NCBI GenBank assembly: GCA_023055425.1 | Contig: JALGPY010000014.1 | Location: forward strand, 14,406,501 to 14,470,500 | Origin: Linanthus parryae | Taxonomy: Eukaryota; Streptophyta; Magnoliopsida; Ericales; Polemoniaceae | DNA length: 64,000 nucleotides | Reading direction: 5' to 3' | In this document: positions 1-11,037 of the stretch, one piece after another | Numbering within the stretch: position 1 is the stretch's first letter | Layout: each line of letters starts with the position of its first letter | The notes under the pieces: generated by a model | The model's database searches: none | What the model saw: only the letters and a program-made list of their open reading frames with translations | Told to the model about the DNA's origin: nothing | Made by a program: the position numbers and the translations under genes

Positions 1-59
1 TCAGCTTGCTTTGGGCTTCACATCAGTCCATAACTTTATGTTGTACTTATACTCTTACA
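1..59 (-). repeat. 3' LTR fragment of the first copia element
   Basis: Positions 1-59 repeat 4652-4710 exactly by eye and end in CTTACA. They are followed at once by the polypurine tract (TTGAGGGGGAG on the minus strand). The remainder of the LTR lies left of the window. Confidence 0.9.
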
Positions 60-66
60 CTCCCCC

Positions 67-3000
67 TCAAACTAATGGTGGTTGTAGAACCATTAGTTTG
101 TCTTTGAGACTTGTGAAATGTTGAGTGGAGAGCCCTTTTGTGAAGATATCGGCAAGTTGATCTGCACTATTAACAAATAAGACACGTAAGTCACGAGAAA
201 GCACTTTTTCACGGATGTAGTGATAATCAATTTCAATGTGTTTGGTGCGAGCGTGCATGATTGGGTTGGCAGTCATGGCAATGGCGGACAAGTTGTCGCA
301 CCAGAGGATGGGTTTTTCAGAAATGGGAATGCGGAGATCTCTAAAAAGAATCTTAAGCCAGGCAAGTTCAGCGGCTGTAGAGGCGAGAGCCCTATATTCG
401 GCTTCGGTTGAGTATCTAGCAACGGTAGGTTGCTTTTTGGCGCCCCAATGGATGGGATTGGGTCCAAGAAAGACAATGAAGCCGGAGGTGCTACGACGGT
501 CGGTTAGGTTGCCGGCCCAATCGGCGTCGGAGTAGGCATTTATGGGCATATGTCCACGTTGGTAAAGGAGGCCGTGGCTTTTGGTGCCTTGGAGATAGCG
601 TAAGATACGCTTGGCAGCTATGAGATGTGTATCCGTGGGTGTGTGCATAAATTGGCAAAGGTGATTTACTGCAAAGGAAATATCGGGCCGGCTGAAGGTT
701 AGGTATTGGAGTGCTCCTAGAAGTTGACGGTAAGGGGTTGGATCATCTAACTTTTTGCCATCTAAAACGTGGAATTTTGTACCTGCAGAGAGTGGTGTGG
801 GAGCGGATTTGCAGTTTGTCATGTGAAAACGAGACAATAAGTCAGAGACATACTTAGCCTGATTAATAAAAATGCCAGAAGTGTTACGTTTGATTTCAAG
901 TCCCAAGAAGTAGGTGAGAGGACCTAAGTTAGTCATGGAAAATTCAGAATGTAAGTTATGCACAAGATGAGGTATGTAGATATTATCGCTACCAGTTAAT
1001 ATGATGTCATCAACATAGAGTAATAAAATGGTACATTTGTTACCGTTGTGGCGTACAAATAGGGACGAATCTGCATAAGAAGAACAAAAGCCATGTGATA
1101 TTAAATAGTTAGTAAAACGCTCAAACCAAGCTCTGGGAGCTTGTTTGAGGCCATATATGGACTTGTGCAAACGACAAACATAATGTGGAAGATTAGGGTT
1201 TTTGAACCCTTGGGGTTGTGTCATAAAAACAGTTTCTTTGAGTGTACCGTGTAAGAAAGCATTTTTGACATCTAGTTGTTGAAGCGGCCAGTTAAAGTTG
1301 GCAGCAAGAGCAAGAATAGTGCGAACAGTGGAGTGTTTGACTACTGGACTAAAGGTTTCATCGTAGTCGATTCCTGCGTTTTGGTGGAAGCCTTTGGCTA
1401 CAAGACGAGCTTTATAGCGCGAAACGGTACCATTTGGATTAAATTTTGTGCGAAAAACCCACTTACAACCAATTATGTTTGCGTTTTGAGGTGGTGGCAC
1501 AAGAGTCCATGTGTGTTGTTTTGTGAGGCTAGCATACTCGTCAGCCATTGCTTGGCGCCACTGCGAGTGTTTGTTAGCCTCGGAAAAAGATGTAGGGTCA
1601 GAAGTAATGGAGGAAGTAGTGACAGAAAAACCTGCTTTTCTTTTACTAATACCGGATTTGCTGCGTGTTTTCATAGGATGGCCAGGTGGGGGTGCCATCT
1701 CAGATGCTGTTTGGGACGAAGGAGGTACGGCGGCCACTGGAGAAGTTGCCGTGCCTGAACCGGACTCGGGAACCGGTATCTGTTCGGTGTGAGTATCTGT
1801 TCGGAGTGTCGGGGCAGGTTCGGGAGGACTGGCAGGCTGCAAGGTCTCGGCAGTAACCGGTACCTCCAAGTTTGGCAGATCCCAGCTCATCACTGATGGA
1901 GGTGGTGCCCCACCAAGCAGAGTATCACGTGAGGGTCCTGAAACATTAGTAGTAGTGTCAGTAGAGGATATAGCAAAGGGAAAGTAATTTTCATTAAAGA
2001 CAACGTCGCGACTAATATAGATTTTATTTGTTGCTTTATCGAGACACAAGTATCCCTTGTAGTCATCTGCATAGCCAAGAAAAACACACAATTTAGTCTT
2101 AGCATCAAGTTTAGAGTTAGAATGATGTCGTAAGTAAGGAAAGCATGCGCAACCGAAAATGCGTAAACGTGAATAATCAGGGGCTGATTTGAAAAGTAAC
2201 TCAAATGGTGATTTGTTTTCCGTATTTCTACTTGGCATACGATTTATTAAATAAATTGCAGTGTTCATGGCGTGATACCAAAATTTGTTTGGTAAAGAGG
2301 CACTTTGGAGTAAAGTAACTGCTGTCTCCACAATATGGCGATGTTTCCTCTCAGCAACACCGTTTTGCTGAGGGGTGTGAGGACAAGATTTTTGATGTGT
2401 TATTCCATTGTTAGATAAAAATTTCTGAAAAATAAAAGAGGTGTATTCTCCCCCTCCATCACTTCGCAAGATGCGAATTTGATGTTGAAGAAGTTTTTCA
2501 ATTTGTAATTTAAATGTGGGAAAAATAGCCGACACTTCTGATTTATTGTGTAAGGGAAATAACCAAGTATACTTGGAATAGTCATCAATAAAAAGCACGT
2601 AGTAACGATAGCCATGATAAGATAGGGTGCTTGAGGGACCCCAAACGTCGCTATGCAGTAAATGTAAAGGTGTCGTAGTGTGAGTATTGGAATGTGCATA
2701 AGGTAAACGATGCATTTTTCCAAGAAGACAAGAGTGACACATATCATTATTCAATTTTCCCGAATTGGGAATTATTTGATGCATGACAGAAACAGAAGGG
2801 TGCCCTAACCGGGCGTGCCACATATCGGCAGAGATTTTATTGCCTAAAAATGCTTGAGGAGCATGCTGAAAAGAAAATGATTCTATGGGATAAAGTCCAT
2901 TTCTACTCAGGCCTTGGTAGAGAATTTTGCCCGTAGTCAAATCCTGAATAGAAAAAGAGGTCGAGTCAAAAATAAAACGACAGTTATGATCAGTGCAAAG

Positions 3001-4356
3001 TTTGTGAACAGATAATAAATTCGTGCTAAGCTTAGGTACATGCAAGGTATTTTGTAATTTAAAATTGTACGAAGAGGTGGATAAGACGGCCGTACCGGAG
3101 TGGTGAATAGGGAGATTTTCCCCATTCCCTACAGCAACTTGGTCATTACCCAAATAGGGGTCAGCCAAAGACATGTTTCTGAAATCATTTGTCATGTGAT
3201 TTGTAGCTCCGGTGTCAGACAGCCAATAATTTGAGTACGAGGAGTTATTATTCTGTGTTGAAGCAGCCATGGCAGTAAGTTTATCACTGGGCATTCTGCC
3301 CTGATAAGCATAATCCATCCTGTGGATACAATCTAGTGCAGTGTGGTACCCTTGACCACAAATCTGGCAAGTGACAGTGTTATTGTTGTGATGTGGGTAG
3401 CCGGAACCAGTATCTCTTCCTCGGTAAGAGTCAGAGCGCCCTCCACGAGCATAACTGTTCCTTCCACGATTATCAAAGTTGTTATAGTTTCTGCCAAATC
3501 TACCATGATAACCACCTCTATTGTACCCTCGTCCATGACCGTTATTTCTACCAGTGTTATAATTGCCATTATAGCCACGTCCTCTACCTCTACTAGGATT
3601 TCCATTACCAGGAGCAGTGGTAGTATTAAAGGCAGCAACATTATCAACAGAACTAGCAGAATTAACTTGTGATTCCAACATCAATTCATGGGATTTCAAT
3701 AACACATGAAGGTCTTCAAAAGTGATAGGATTTGAGTTAACAGATAAGGTTGTCCGGAGAGAATTGTATTCAGAAGGCAGCCCATTCAACGCATATAAGA
3801 TCATATCCTCGTCATCCACATTAACCCTAGCAACAAGTAATTTATCTCTAACATTTTTCAATTTTTGCATATAAACGTCCACTGTGTCCGATTTCTTCTT
3901 GGCATTCTGTAACTCATTCTTCAATTGCAGAATATTAGATCGGGAAAGTGAAGCGTACCTTCGCTCAAGTGCAAGCCAGAGAGATCGGGAAGAGGTTTGC
4001 CCAATTACCATAGACAGCGCCTCCTGGCTTAGAGTCGCATTGAGAACTGTCATAAGAGCCTGATCTTGAACTTGCCATTGTTGATAAGCGGGATTTACAG
4101 TAGCGGACACTGACCCGTTTGATTCGACCAGGTACTCGCGCGGACAAGCTATCGATCCATCGATGTACCCAAAAACTGATTGGGTTCGAAGCAGGGAAGT
4201 AATCTGGTATTTCCAGATTACATAGTTGGATCCATCCAACTTGAAAGGAATTAGATTGTGGATGTTTGAGAGGAGGTTCAGTGGGTTCGATCCGCCTGTG
4301 CCGGTGACAGAAACGAGCGCGGTAGAGTTGGCGGTGGTAACAGATGGGATCGACAT
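67..4356 (-). CDS. Copia gag-pol polyprotein, uninterrupted, 1429 aa
   Basis: This is a single open frame starting 19 bp inside the primer site. The order is copia gag (about 30-240), a Gly/Arg/Asn-rich stretch, a zinc knuckle CQICGQGYHTALDC (about 330-343), a protease with DTGA (about 381) where DSGA is commoner, the pre-integrase motif WHARLGHPS, and the integrase core with its first Asp in HSDVWGP (about 570), then SDGGGEY and NGVAERKH. After a Pro/Ser-rich linker come the copia reverse transcriptase with YVDD (about 1114) and RNase H with SDADWAG (about 1275). The order protease-integrase-RT is diagnostic of copia. All catalytic motifs are present, so the element may be autonomous. The stop lies just before the polypurine tract. 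Confidence 0.95.
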   Translation of the reverse strand: MSIPSVTTANSTALVSVTGTGGSNPLNLLSNIHNLIPFKLDGSNYVIWKYQITSLLRTQSVFGYIDGSIACPREYLVESNGSVSATVNPAYQQWQVQDQALMTVLNATLSQEALSMVIGQTSSRSLWLALERRYASLSRSNILQLKNELQNAKKKSDTVDVYMQKLKNVRDKLLVARVNVDDEDMILYALNGLPSEYNSLRTTLSVNSNPITFEDLHVLLKSHELMLESQVNSASSVDNVAAFNTTTAPGNGNPSRGRGRGYNGNYNTGRNNGHGRGYNRGGYHGRFGRNYNNFDNRGRNSYARGGRSDSYRGRDTGSGYPHHNNNTVTCQICGQGYHTALDCIHRMDYAYQGRMPSDKLTAMAASTQNNNSSYSNYWLSDTGATNHMTNDFRNMSLADPYLGNDQVAVGNGENLPIHHSGTAVLSTSSYNFKLQNTLHVPKLSTNLLSVHKLCTDHNCRFIFDSTSFSIQDLTTGKILYQGLSRNGLYPIESFSFQHAPQAFLGNKISADMWHARLGHPSVSVMHQIIPNSGKLNNDMCHSCLLGKMHRLPYAHSNTHTTTPLHLLHSDVWGPSSTLSYHGYRYYVLFIDDYSKYTWLFPLHNKSEVSAIFPTFKLQIEKLLQHQIRILRSDGGGEYTSFIFQKFLSNNGITHQKSCPHTPQQNGVAERKHRHIVETAVTLLQSASLPNKFWYHAMNTAIYLINRMPSRNTENKSPFELLFKSAPDYSRLRIFGCACFPYLRHHSNSKLDAKTKLCVFLGYADDYKGYLCLDKATNKIYISRDVVFNENYFPFAISSTDTTTNVSGPSRDTLLGGAPPPSVMSWDLPNLEVPVTAETLQPASPPEPAPTLRTDTHTEQIPVPESGSGTATSPVAAVPPSSQTASEMAPPPGHPMKTRSKSGISKRKAGFSVTTSSITSDPTSFSEANKHSQWRQAMADEYASLTKQHTWTLVPPPQNANIIGCKWVFRTKFNPNGTVSRYKARLVAKGFHQNAGIDYDETFSPVVKHSTVRTILALAANFNWPLQQLDVKNAFLHGTLKETVFMTQPQGFKNPNLPHYVCRLHKSIYGLKQAPRAWFERFTNYLISHGFCSSYADSSLFVRHNGNKCTILLLYVDDIILTGSDNIYIPHLVHNLHSEFSMTNLGPLTYFLGLEIKRNTSGIFINQAKYVSDLLSRFHMTNCKSAPTPLSAGTKFHVLDGKKLDDPTPYRQLLGALQYLTFSRPDISFAVNHLCQFMHTPTDTHLIAAKRILRYLQGTKSHGLLYQRGHMPINAYSDADWAGNLTDRRSTSGFIVFLGPNPIHWGAKKQPTVARYSTEAEYRALASTAAELAWLKILFRDLRIPISEKPILWCDNLSAIAMTANPIMHARTKHIEIDYHYIREKVLSRDLRVLFVNSADQLADIFTKGLSTQHFTSLKDKLMVLQPPLV

Positions 4357-4387
4357 CGGAGCTTTTCAGCAGAAAGCTCTGATACCA

Positions 4388-4710
4388 TGTAAAGAGATTG
4401 ATAGTCACAAGATGGAATACATCACAAGATTGAATTGAAGACAGAGTTAGAAACCCAGAAGCTATGAGGAAGATGAAGATGAATCTTCTGTATTGATTGA
4501 TTCTCTCGGAAGAAGACCAACTACATAAACACAGTAGTGACTTATTCTTGACCGTAGGATAGGTCAGACTTAATCTAACGGCATCAGACAAATGTCCGTT
4601 ATTATTTGCACAATAGGTCCTTGGACTTTATGCTTCTCTTCTGCGAGGTCCTCAGCTTGCTTTGGGCTTCACATCAGTCCATAACTTTATGTTGTACTTA
4701 TACTCTTACA
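4388..4710 (-). repeat. 5' LTR of the first copia element
   Basis: It is bounded by the primer site (4376-4387) on one side and DC1 coding DNA on the other. Its last 59 bp are repeated at 1-59. The length is 323 bp and the termini are TGTAAGAG and CTTTACA. Confidence 0.9.
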
Positions 4711-6102
4711 GTCGGGGGTGAAAGTCTTCCTCCCAGTACTTGAGCTCCTTGAGAGCACAAATGATATCTAAGGCGAAGTTGTTTATAGAACACTGATATG
4801 CAAAGCCCTTGCATTCTACACGGCAGACACCGCATCTCCTATCTAGGAGTGGGAGAAATTGCAGATCCTTGTAGTGATCGAGAGTGCAATCTGGATCCAT
4901 TGGGTTTTGAATTTCCATGGGCATTTCTGCACACACTTTATGCAAACGAAAAGGATAAATTCTGCAAATCTTACAGGTATAGTATGGACCCCAAGAGATG
5001 TTATGTCGACAACCATGACACTTTTTTGTTGTGGACTGATCATCTCGAGGAGTAGTAGTAGTAGTAGTACTCTCAAGAGCTTCTTCTTCTTCTTCTTCTT
5101 CGACCAAGAGCAGCAGATGTTTATGGCTATAATGTTCAAGGCCATTGTTCCTGAAATAGAGAGTCAGGTTGCAGAATAAAAGACAAACAATACAGAAATG
5201 AAAATGAACATTTCAGAACAGTGAGCCCAAGTATATTACGCACATACGAAACAGACACACGATAGTATATTACGCACAGATAAAAGAGAGAAAGTCCATT
5301 CTTTGCCTCCAAATAATATTTTTGGGGAAAGGAAGGAATTAACTAACCTGGTGATTTGATCGGAGTGATCATAAATGTGAGTGCAGTAATCGCATTGACG
5401 ACAGAAGTAACTCCATTCTTTGCCTCCCTCTATGACTTGTAGGCAAATGTGACATGTCACGGACAAGGTGGTCCCTAAGAGTACAAGTGGGTGAGGATGA
5501 GAAGGCGATTGGACATAACGAGGCACAGGTGTACATTCAGGATGTACAATGAAATTGCAGTAGTTGCAACCGTAACAAAAATTATCCTTTTCTTCCTCTG
5601 TCGCCGTCGTCTTCATCCTTCGCCCGCAAACAGAACACGGTGGACCTGATGTTCCTACAACCCTTACGTGAATTGGATGTTGGTGAAATGATAGTTTGGT
5701 TTCGTTTTCAGAACTCTGTGCTGATGCACATCGGAAGCATACCCGGAGTTGGCAGTCGGAACAAGCGTATACGAAGCGATACCAACGCTGGCCGCAACTA
5801 CGACAGCTAATTTTTTTCGATGGGTCACACCGGAGGTAATTTGTGATCAGTTGTAGGTCGCCAGCACAGTCTGGATCATGGAGATTGTTGTTGATGGTGA
5901 ATGGCATATCAGCACAGGCTTGGTGCAGACAGAAGCGTCGGCTGCAATCTTCTTCTTCGCAACGGTAGTAGGGAACTCCTGAGATGATCTCATCCTTACA
6001 ACCATAGCAACGGAGGAAGGATCTGGAGTTGTCCTCATCGACCAAAGTCAACGGATGCTTATGGCTGAAATGTTCCAGCTTCTGCTGATCCTGATCCGCC
6101 AT
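4711..6102 (-). pseudogene. DC1-domain protein gene A, disrupted by a copia insertion in exon 2
   Basis: Exon 1 runs 6102-5348 and starts MADQDQQKLEHFSHKHPL. It holds four Cys/His DC1 modules and ends at a CAG|GTTAGT donor. A 197-nt intron contains one or two units of the 41-bp repeat seen at length in gene D. Exon 2 starts at 5150 after TTTCAG and carries the HYSHKH start of the second block, an acidic run, poly-Thr and two DC1 modules. It stops abruptly at 4711 in FHPR-(H), where the copia LTR begins. Frame and intron phase match gene D (31646-30888), the closest paralogue. One zinc-ligand Cys of the second module is Asn here (CSINNF against CSICNF in D). The rest of exon 2 and exon 3 would lie beyond the element, outside the window. 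DC1 proteins are plant-specific and their molecular function is not established. Confidence 0.88.
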
Positions 6103-6421
6103 GGTATCTCCCAGTGGCTTCTGATGATCTGATACGGAATACGTATAGATAACAACGAAGAAATTAGATGAAGAAATTGGGAGAAGATGAGAAATTAGAG
6201 AGAGATCGGATTGAAAGACGAGAGAGAAGAGCAACTAGGGAGAGATTATGATTCAGAAAAATATATTTCATTCACTGACTCAATAATAATGACGAGTACA
6301 CTTGCTTTAATAGATAAATAACATAACTCTAGACTCCTACGACTAAGACTGAATCAATTTAATAAATAATTAAATAACATATTTAACTAGTATAATTAAC
6401 TAGATGTATAATTTATACGCT

Positions 6422-6560
6422 ACTCTCTCCGTCCCACGCGGTTGTTCAAAAAAAGCAAAAGTTGCTTTATTAAAAAACAGGTGAAAAGTCTATTTTGCCC
6501 CTTTAATTCCACCAACCTTCTAAAACTCTCCCTAGATTAAGCACAAAGCTTCCAATTGTT
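6422..6560. mobile_element. Stowaway-like MITE end (one terminus only)
   Basis: TACTCTCTCCGTCCCAC near 6422 resembles the Stowaway terminus CTCCCTCCGTCCCA next to a TA. No inverted partner is visible nearby, so this is either a truncated copy or chance. Confidence 0.35.
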
Positions 6561-6829
6561 CTTGAACCCAAGAACGAATAGCACTTAAATCTTTCACATG
6601 AACTCGAACAAAAACACAAGAAAAAAAAAGCAAGCCCTATTTTTATGAACAACATGAATGAACCAACAGTTCCACAACACAAATGAACAACATACTACAA
6701 AATTATACAAAAAAATTGTCCTTGGCAACAAATACAAACAAAAAAGTTTCAAAAAAAAGATTTAGAACCAGATCTGGTGATGAATCAAACTAGAAGAGAT
6801 GAAAAGAAGAAGAAGAGACGAAGAGGACT

Positions 6830-7090
6830 CCAGGTCCGTCGAATCCTCGCCGTCCGCCTTCGATTTGCAGAAGACGGAGAGAAACGAAGAGATACAGAGA
6901 TGGAGGCGGCGTCGCTCTCTCACCGTCTGCCTCCCTCTCCCTCCCCCCGATCTGCTCTCGAACAAGCTTTGCCGAACATCAAGCCATCTTCTTCTGTTGA
7001 AGCCACTCGAAGCCACCGACGGAAGAAACCTCCGATTAAGTGTCGAAGCCACCGTGAAGGGCGCTGGTGGGTCTGTGTGTCGATCTGATC
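6830..7090. other. GC-rich block of unknown origin
   Basis: This stretch is clearly richer in G and C than its surroundings and rich in CG dinucleotides, like a 5' leader or first exon. Overlapping ORFs exist on both strands (about 100-117 aa, Arg/Ser/Pro-rich), which is what GC-rich DNA gives by chance. No domain was recognised. It could be a captured gene fragment. Confidence 0.3.
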
Positions 7091-7640
7091 TCCCTACCTC
7101 TCTTCCTCTTCCCAAAATATTTTCACTGGCAGTTTCATGAATTGTGATATTGTTTTGATGAGAGACATTGTCTTTTTGGCTTTGTAAATCTTTGTCATTT
7201 GAAATTAGGTGTCATGGCGCTGTTTTGTTTTGTATAGAAATCAACTTCAAATTTTGCATTCTCAAGTTAATATTCAAAAATAGTATGTGTACGTCTAAAA
7301 AATAGAATTTTCATTTTAGTTTTCTCTTTTCAAATTTAGGGTAATCAAACATGAAAAGGAAAACAACCGAATTTTCTTTTTAATTTTCAACAACCACCAA
7401 ACAAAGGAAAGAGAATAGTTTTTGTTTTCCTTTCTTTTCATTTTCCTTTCCCATTCATTTTCCGAACAGAGCCTAAAACTTTGCTCAAAATATATGGATG
7501 GTGAAATCAACCAATGGAACCAATTAGCGAGAGCTAATTAACTAGAAAGAAAACTGAGGTTTTGTATTATCAACTAATGGCCAGTGCTGTAATAATACCC
7601 TCAAATGTAATTCTTTACGAAATTTGTATTTATTGCATAC

Positions 7641-7901
7641 CACTCTGCCCCAACTCTTTCTCTCCAATTTGACTTTTACCACTATCTACAGAGTCACTTT
7701 GACTTGGTGATTTGGGTAGCAAAACGATGTTATCTTTTGATAATTTTTTCATGATTTTGTAGAGTAAAAGTTGTGCTATAACACAGTAAAAGTATTATCA
7801 AAAAATCGTATCGTTTCTCTATCGATCCGAATAACCTGGTCAAAATGACTCAGATACAAGTTAAAAAAATGAACTTGCGGAGAAAGAGCTGGGACGGAGT
7901 G
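7641..7901. mobile_element. Foldback MITE with Stowaway-like ends
   Basis: CACTCTGCCCCAACTCTTTC at 7641 is repeated in inverted form at 7881-7900 (CACTCCGTCCCAGCTCTTTC on the minus strand), with further imperfect pairing inward through the motif GAGTCACTTTGAC...TCAAAATGACTC. The ends contain CTCCGTCCCA. A relative lies in intron 1 of gene F at about 44900-45090. The target-site duplication is not clear. Confidence 0.55.
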
Positions 7902-10279
7902 ACATCTTATTGGGTTAACTAGGGGGTTCGTGGTAATCAATAATACATGGTTACTACGACAGTGAATTTTCAGCCTTAAGAGACTTGGAGATCAAAATAG
8001 CATTCAACTTTAAAACCATTGAAATTACAAATATCGTCAATATTTCACTAGCAATAATAATAATAATCTTTACTATCTTAAAAGAGTGAATACATTTTAT
8101 TGATTCCTAAGAACATATATTACAAAAATGTCTCTCTAATTCTTTTTATTACAAAAGTGACTTATTAAAGTTAAACCTAGGTTATTTCTTCTGACGTACA
8201 TTTGTTTTGCAATAGACTCGTCCACGACTCTTCTTCCTAACGTGCACAACTCTACCTTGGCAAAGATCCCACGAGGATTCAAGTTTCTGCTGCAACTCAC
8301 AACTCTGCTTAATCAGAGATCTCTAGACTGACGGTTCTACAAGTTCCTGCCGCGCTCCAGGTCCAGGATGAGGAATCTTGTAACATAATCTTCCTGACGG
8401 TTCCACAAAGAGGTACTTAATCTCGAATCTCTATCACGCAGTCTTTTCTTTTGTGTTTCTGCAAACAATTGACCGAACGGGCAAAATATCAAAACAAATA
8501 CTCACTTCGTATAAAAGAAGGGTATACTTAATACCACAACCTATTCTCCGCTCTCTCTGTGTGGCCGGGTTTTGTACGTTTTGGTTTGTTTACAAAACAA
8601 AAGAAAATGGGTTTAGGTATTACCCTATTGATTGATTGGTTTATCTGGTAGCTTCACCGTTCTGTGCTTTGATAGTCTTCAATTCTTCTTACAAGTGTGC
8701 CATTCTATTTGCCCCTTTGGGTTTTGTGTTTCCAGTGGAACTTCATACTAAGTAACTTCTTCTCATCCCCAATGGATGATGTTGTTCTTTTTTTTTAATC
8801 ATCTTCAACTTGCTTTGGACAGTTCAATTGATATTCTTAGTCCATAATTGTTAATTAATATTGAGACCTCTTGACAGTAATCCATTATTCTCATTAAGCA
8901 GATGTGGTCTGCCCCGGCATTAGTTCTCAGGTAAGAATCACTATGTGTGGTTCCTTAAATCATTCATTGTGTTTTTGAGTGTTTATTAATGTTTGATGAC
9001 ATGCATGAATGAATTAGTTGATTAATGGATCATATAGGAGTTCTTTTAAACTGTGATGCTGACAATTCTAATGCACGTCTTCCATCACCTTGATGAATAG
9101 ATATGTGCTTTGACTAATTTCATATGTGTATTCAGAATATCAACTTTGTGTATCTTATTAATTAACATATTCCAGAGAGATATCTTATTGTGCAAATCTG
9201 GAATTCTGTTGCGGATGTCTCCAATTCGAACACAGGAAGTCTGGAATTGCATCTCATCTCCAAGCTGCGGAGGTCCATTGTTTGATATTCTGGAATCGCG
9301 CCTCATTGTGATTTTTGATAGCAAACATCCTAAGAAAATAGAGTTTGCTTTCTCAATCACATACATGGGTGATCACCCCTTTTATTCATGGCAGAGATAT
9401 TGTGAAGAGGGACGCCTCCCTTCTAAACGCTTTTAGTTTTGTGTTACTATTATGTGGACCTCTGTTGTTCCCTGAAAATTCTGGATTCATTTGGGATTTG
9501 CGTAGTTTGGTAGTTCTCAAAAACTAAGAAGCAGAATGGCTCCTTGTATGGAATTTACTTCACAAATGGAAGTCTATTGTTGCTTTGATTAGTGTTTCAA
9601 CATTATCAATCTGAGTCATAAACTGTGCGATTTGAATGACAGAGCGCCAAAAAATGTGCAGGCTTGAAGCTTCAGTCAAGGGCATAATTACCGGTGATTA
9701 TGAAGCTCATTGAAATGATTATCCAATCACAAATTCAGAGTGGATTGTTCATTGCATTTCAGACAGATGGAAAGTCGTCGCGCGAACCAGATACCTTAGA
9801 CTGCAGTAAAGGTAGCAGTAAAAATTAGTGACGTTCATCTTAGACTCTTTGCGAACAGACTTCTTATTTACATTTCATTTCAGAACTTGAATATAGCTGA
9901 AGATGTTTTATCCAAAAGTTAAAAGTCAGAATTGGTAAAATCATTGCATTTCTTTACTTCAGAACTTTCTTTCCATACACCGAATCAGATTTTATGAATC
10001 GGACATTTGAAAGCTACAGCAAACTAAATCTCAAAAGACTCGCTGAACACTGTAGGGATCGTCAACTTGCTGTAAATTTGAAGTCTTTAGTTGTTTTCCT
10101 GCCTCTGATTATAGAATTGAAACATTTTGATGAATGACTTCTTGATATGTAGTGCTATAGTTGACTTACGATTTGGGCCTAAAATTACCTATCTCCGAAC
10201 ATTTCAATCTATTTATTTCCTCTTTTGTTTTTTGGGTTGTTGTCTAATCCGAGAAAATCTTCTATCAGTGAAAATATTG

Positions 10280-10783
10280 AGGCTGTTTGGATCAGCTTCA
10301 AACGCGAGGTAGATTAAAGTAAAAAAATATCAAAAATCATTCAAACCTCTCCTAACAATTGTAAAAAAACTGAATTCCACCTAAATTTCCGGAATTCCAG
10401 ATTTTGTTGTTCCGGAATACTACTTCTAAAAAATGGAATTCCGAAAAAGTGTACCACCAGGCAATTTTTCTCGACTCCACCACATGTCTGTCAATCATTG
10501 GCTACCCCTGCCAACATCTTCGAATATGAGGGGCACATCTTAATTTTTTAATCTTAGGAATTCCGCTTTCCACTTTCACAAATTCCGGATTTTGGGTTCT
10601 TTTTATTATTACAATTTAATAATATCCGGAATCCGTTTTATCAATTTAGGATTCTGGAAAATTAATTAGAAATAAATATAAAAAATAGCAATAATCTTAG
10701 TTAATATAACTCATTCAAACACTACTGATTAAATTAGCTTTTAAGATCAAGCACTCACTTACTTCAGCTCATCCAAACAGCCC
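10280..10783. mobile_element. TIR MITE of about 504 bp nested in the Helitron
   Basis: GGCTGTTTGGATCAGCTTC at 10281 is matched by GGGCTGTTTGGATGAGCTGA read on the minus strand from 10783. The interior has several GGAATTCC-type short repeats and no coding potential. The GGCTGTTTGGAT terminus resembles Tourist/hAT-type MITEs. The target duplication is not evident, so the superfamily is open. Confidence 0.6.
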
Positions 10784-10998
10784 AATTGCCTCTACCATTT
10801 GGGCCGGGTCTTATAGTGTCTCCTACACCTCCATAAAACAAGACTGAACCATTTTCTTACAAGAAAGTTACAAGCTCTTGGTATGCATTCATACACTTAA
10901 ATTATATATGGTGGATGAATGGTTACGTTGCTCTAATGATGTGTTAATGTGTCGTACCAAAGTGAGGTTACAGGGTTAGCCATCTCTCTTTCTCTCTC

Positions 10999-11006
10999 AC
11001 AAAACA

Positions 11007-11037
<31 letters not shown>
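10999..11037. repeat. AC microsatellite
   Basis: A run of (CA)n preceded by CT-rich sequence lies inside the large Helitron. Confidence 0.8.

Larger units (their letters stand above)
1..4710 (-). mobile_element. Ty1/copia LTR retrotransposon, 3' LTR cut by the window edge
   Basis: The element reads on the minus strand. It has a 323-bp 5' LTR (4388-4710), a primer binding site complementary to initiator-Met tRNA (TGGTATCAGAGC, plus positions 4376-4387), one long gag-pol ORF (4356 down to 67), a purine-rich polypurine tract at 60-70 and the first 59 bp of the 3' LTR at 1-59. The LTRs begin TGTAAGAG and end CTTTACA, the canonical TG...CA form. Where they overlap (59 bp) the two LTRs look identical, which suggests a young insertion. 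The right flank at 4711 is DC1 coding sequence, so the element landed in exon 2 of gene A. The left flank and the second target-site copy are outside the window. Confidence 0.93.
6103..8066. other. Upstream flank of gene A, no gene recognised
   Basis: The first 150 bp are the likely promoter and leader of gene A. A Stowaway-type terminus (CTCTCCGTCCCA) starts near 6423, but no matching right end was found. A GC-rich block with short overlapping ORFs on both strands lies at about 6830-7090. An AT-rich stretch at 7250-7480 ends in a TIR-like TTCCGAACAGAGCCT without a visible partner. A foldback MITE occupies 7641-7901. None of the ORFs has family features. Confidence 0.5.

Noticed and set aside
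3333..3672. ORFs of about 104-109 aa overlapping the first copia gag
   Set aside because: Shadow frames of the Gly/Arg/Asn-rich gag region.
6762..7140. Overlapping ORFs of about 100-117 aa on both strands
   Set aside because: They lie in a GC-rich block that opens all frames. No domain, splice partner or homologous copy was seen.
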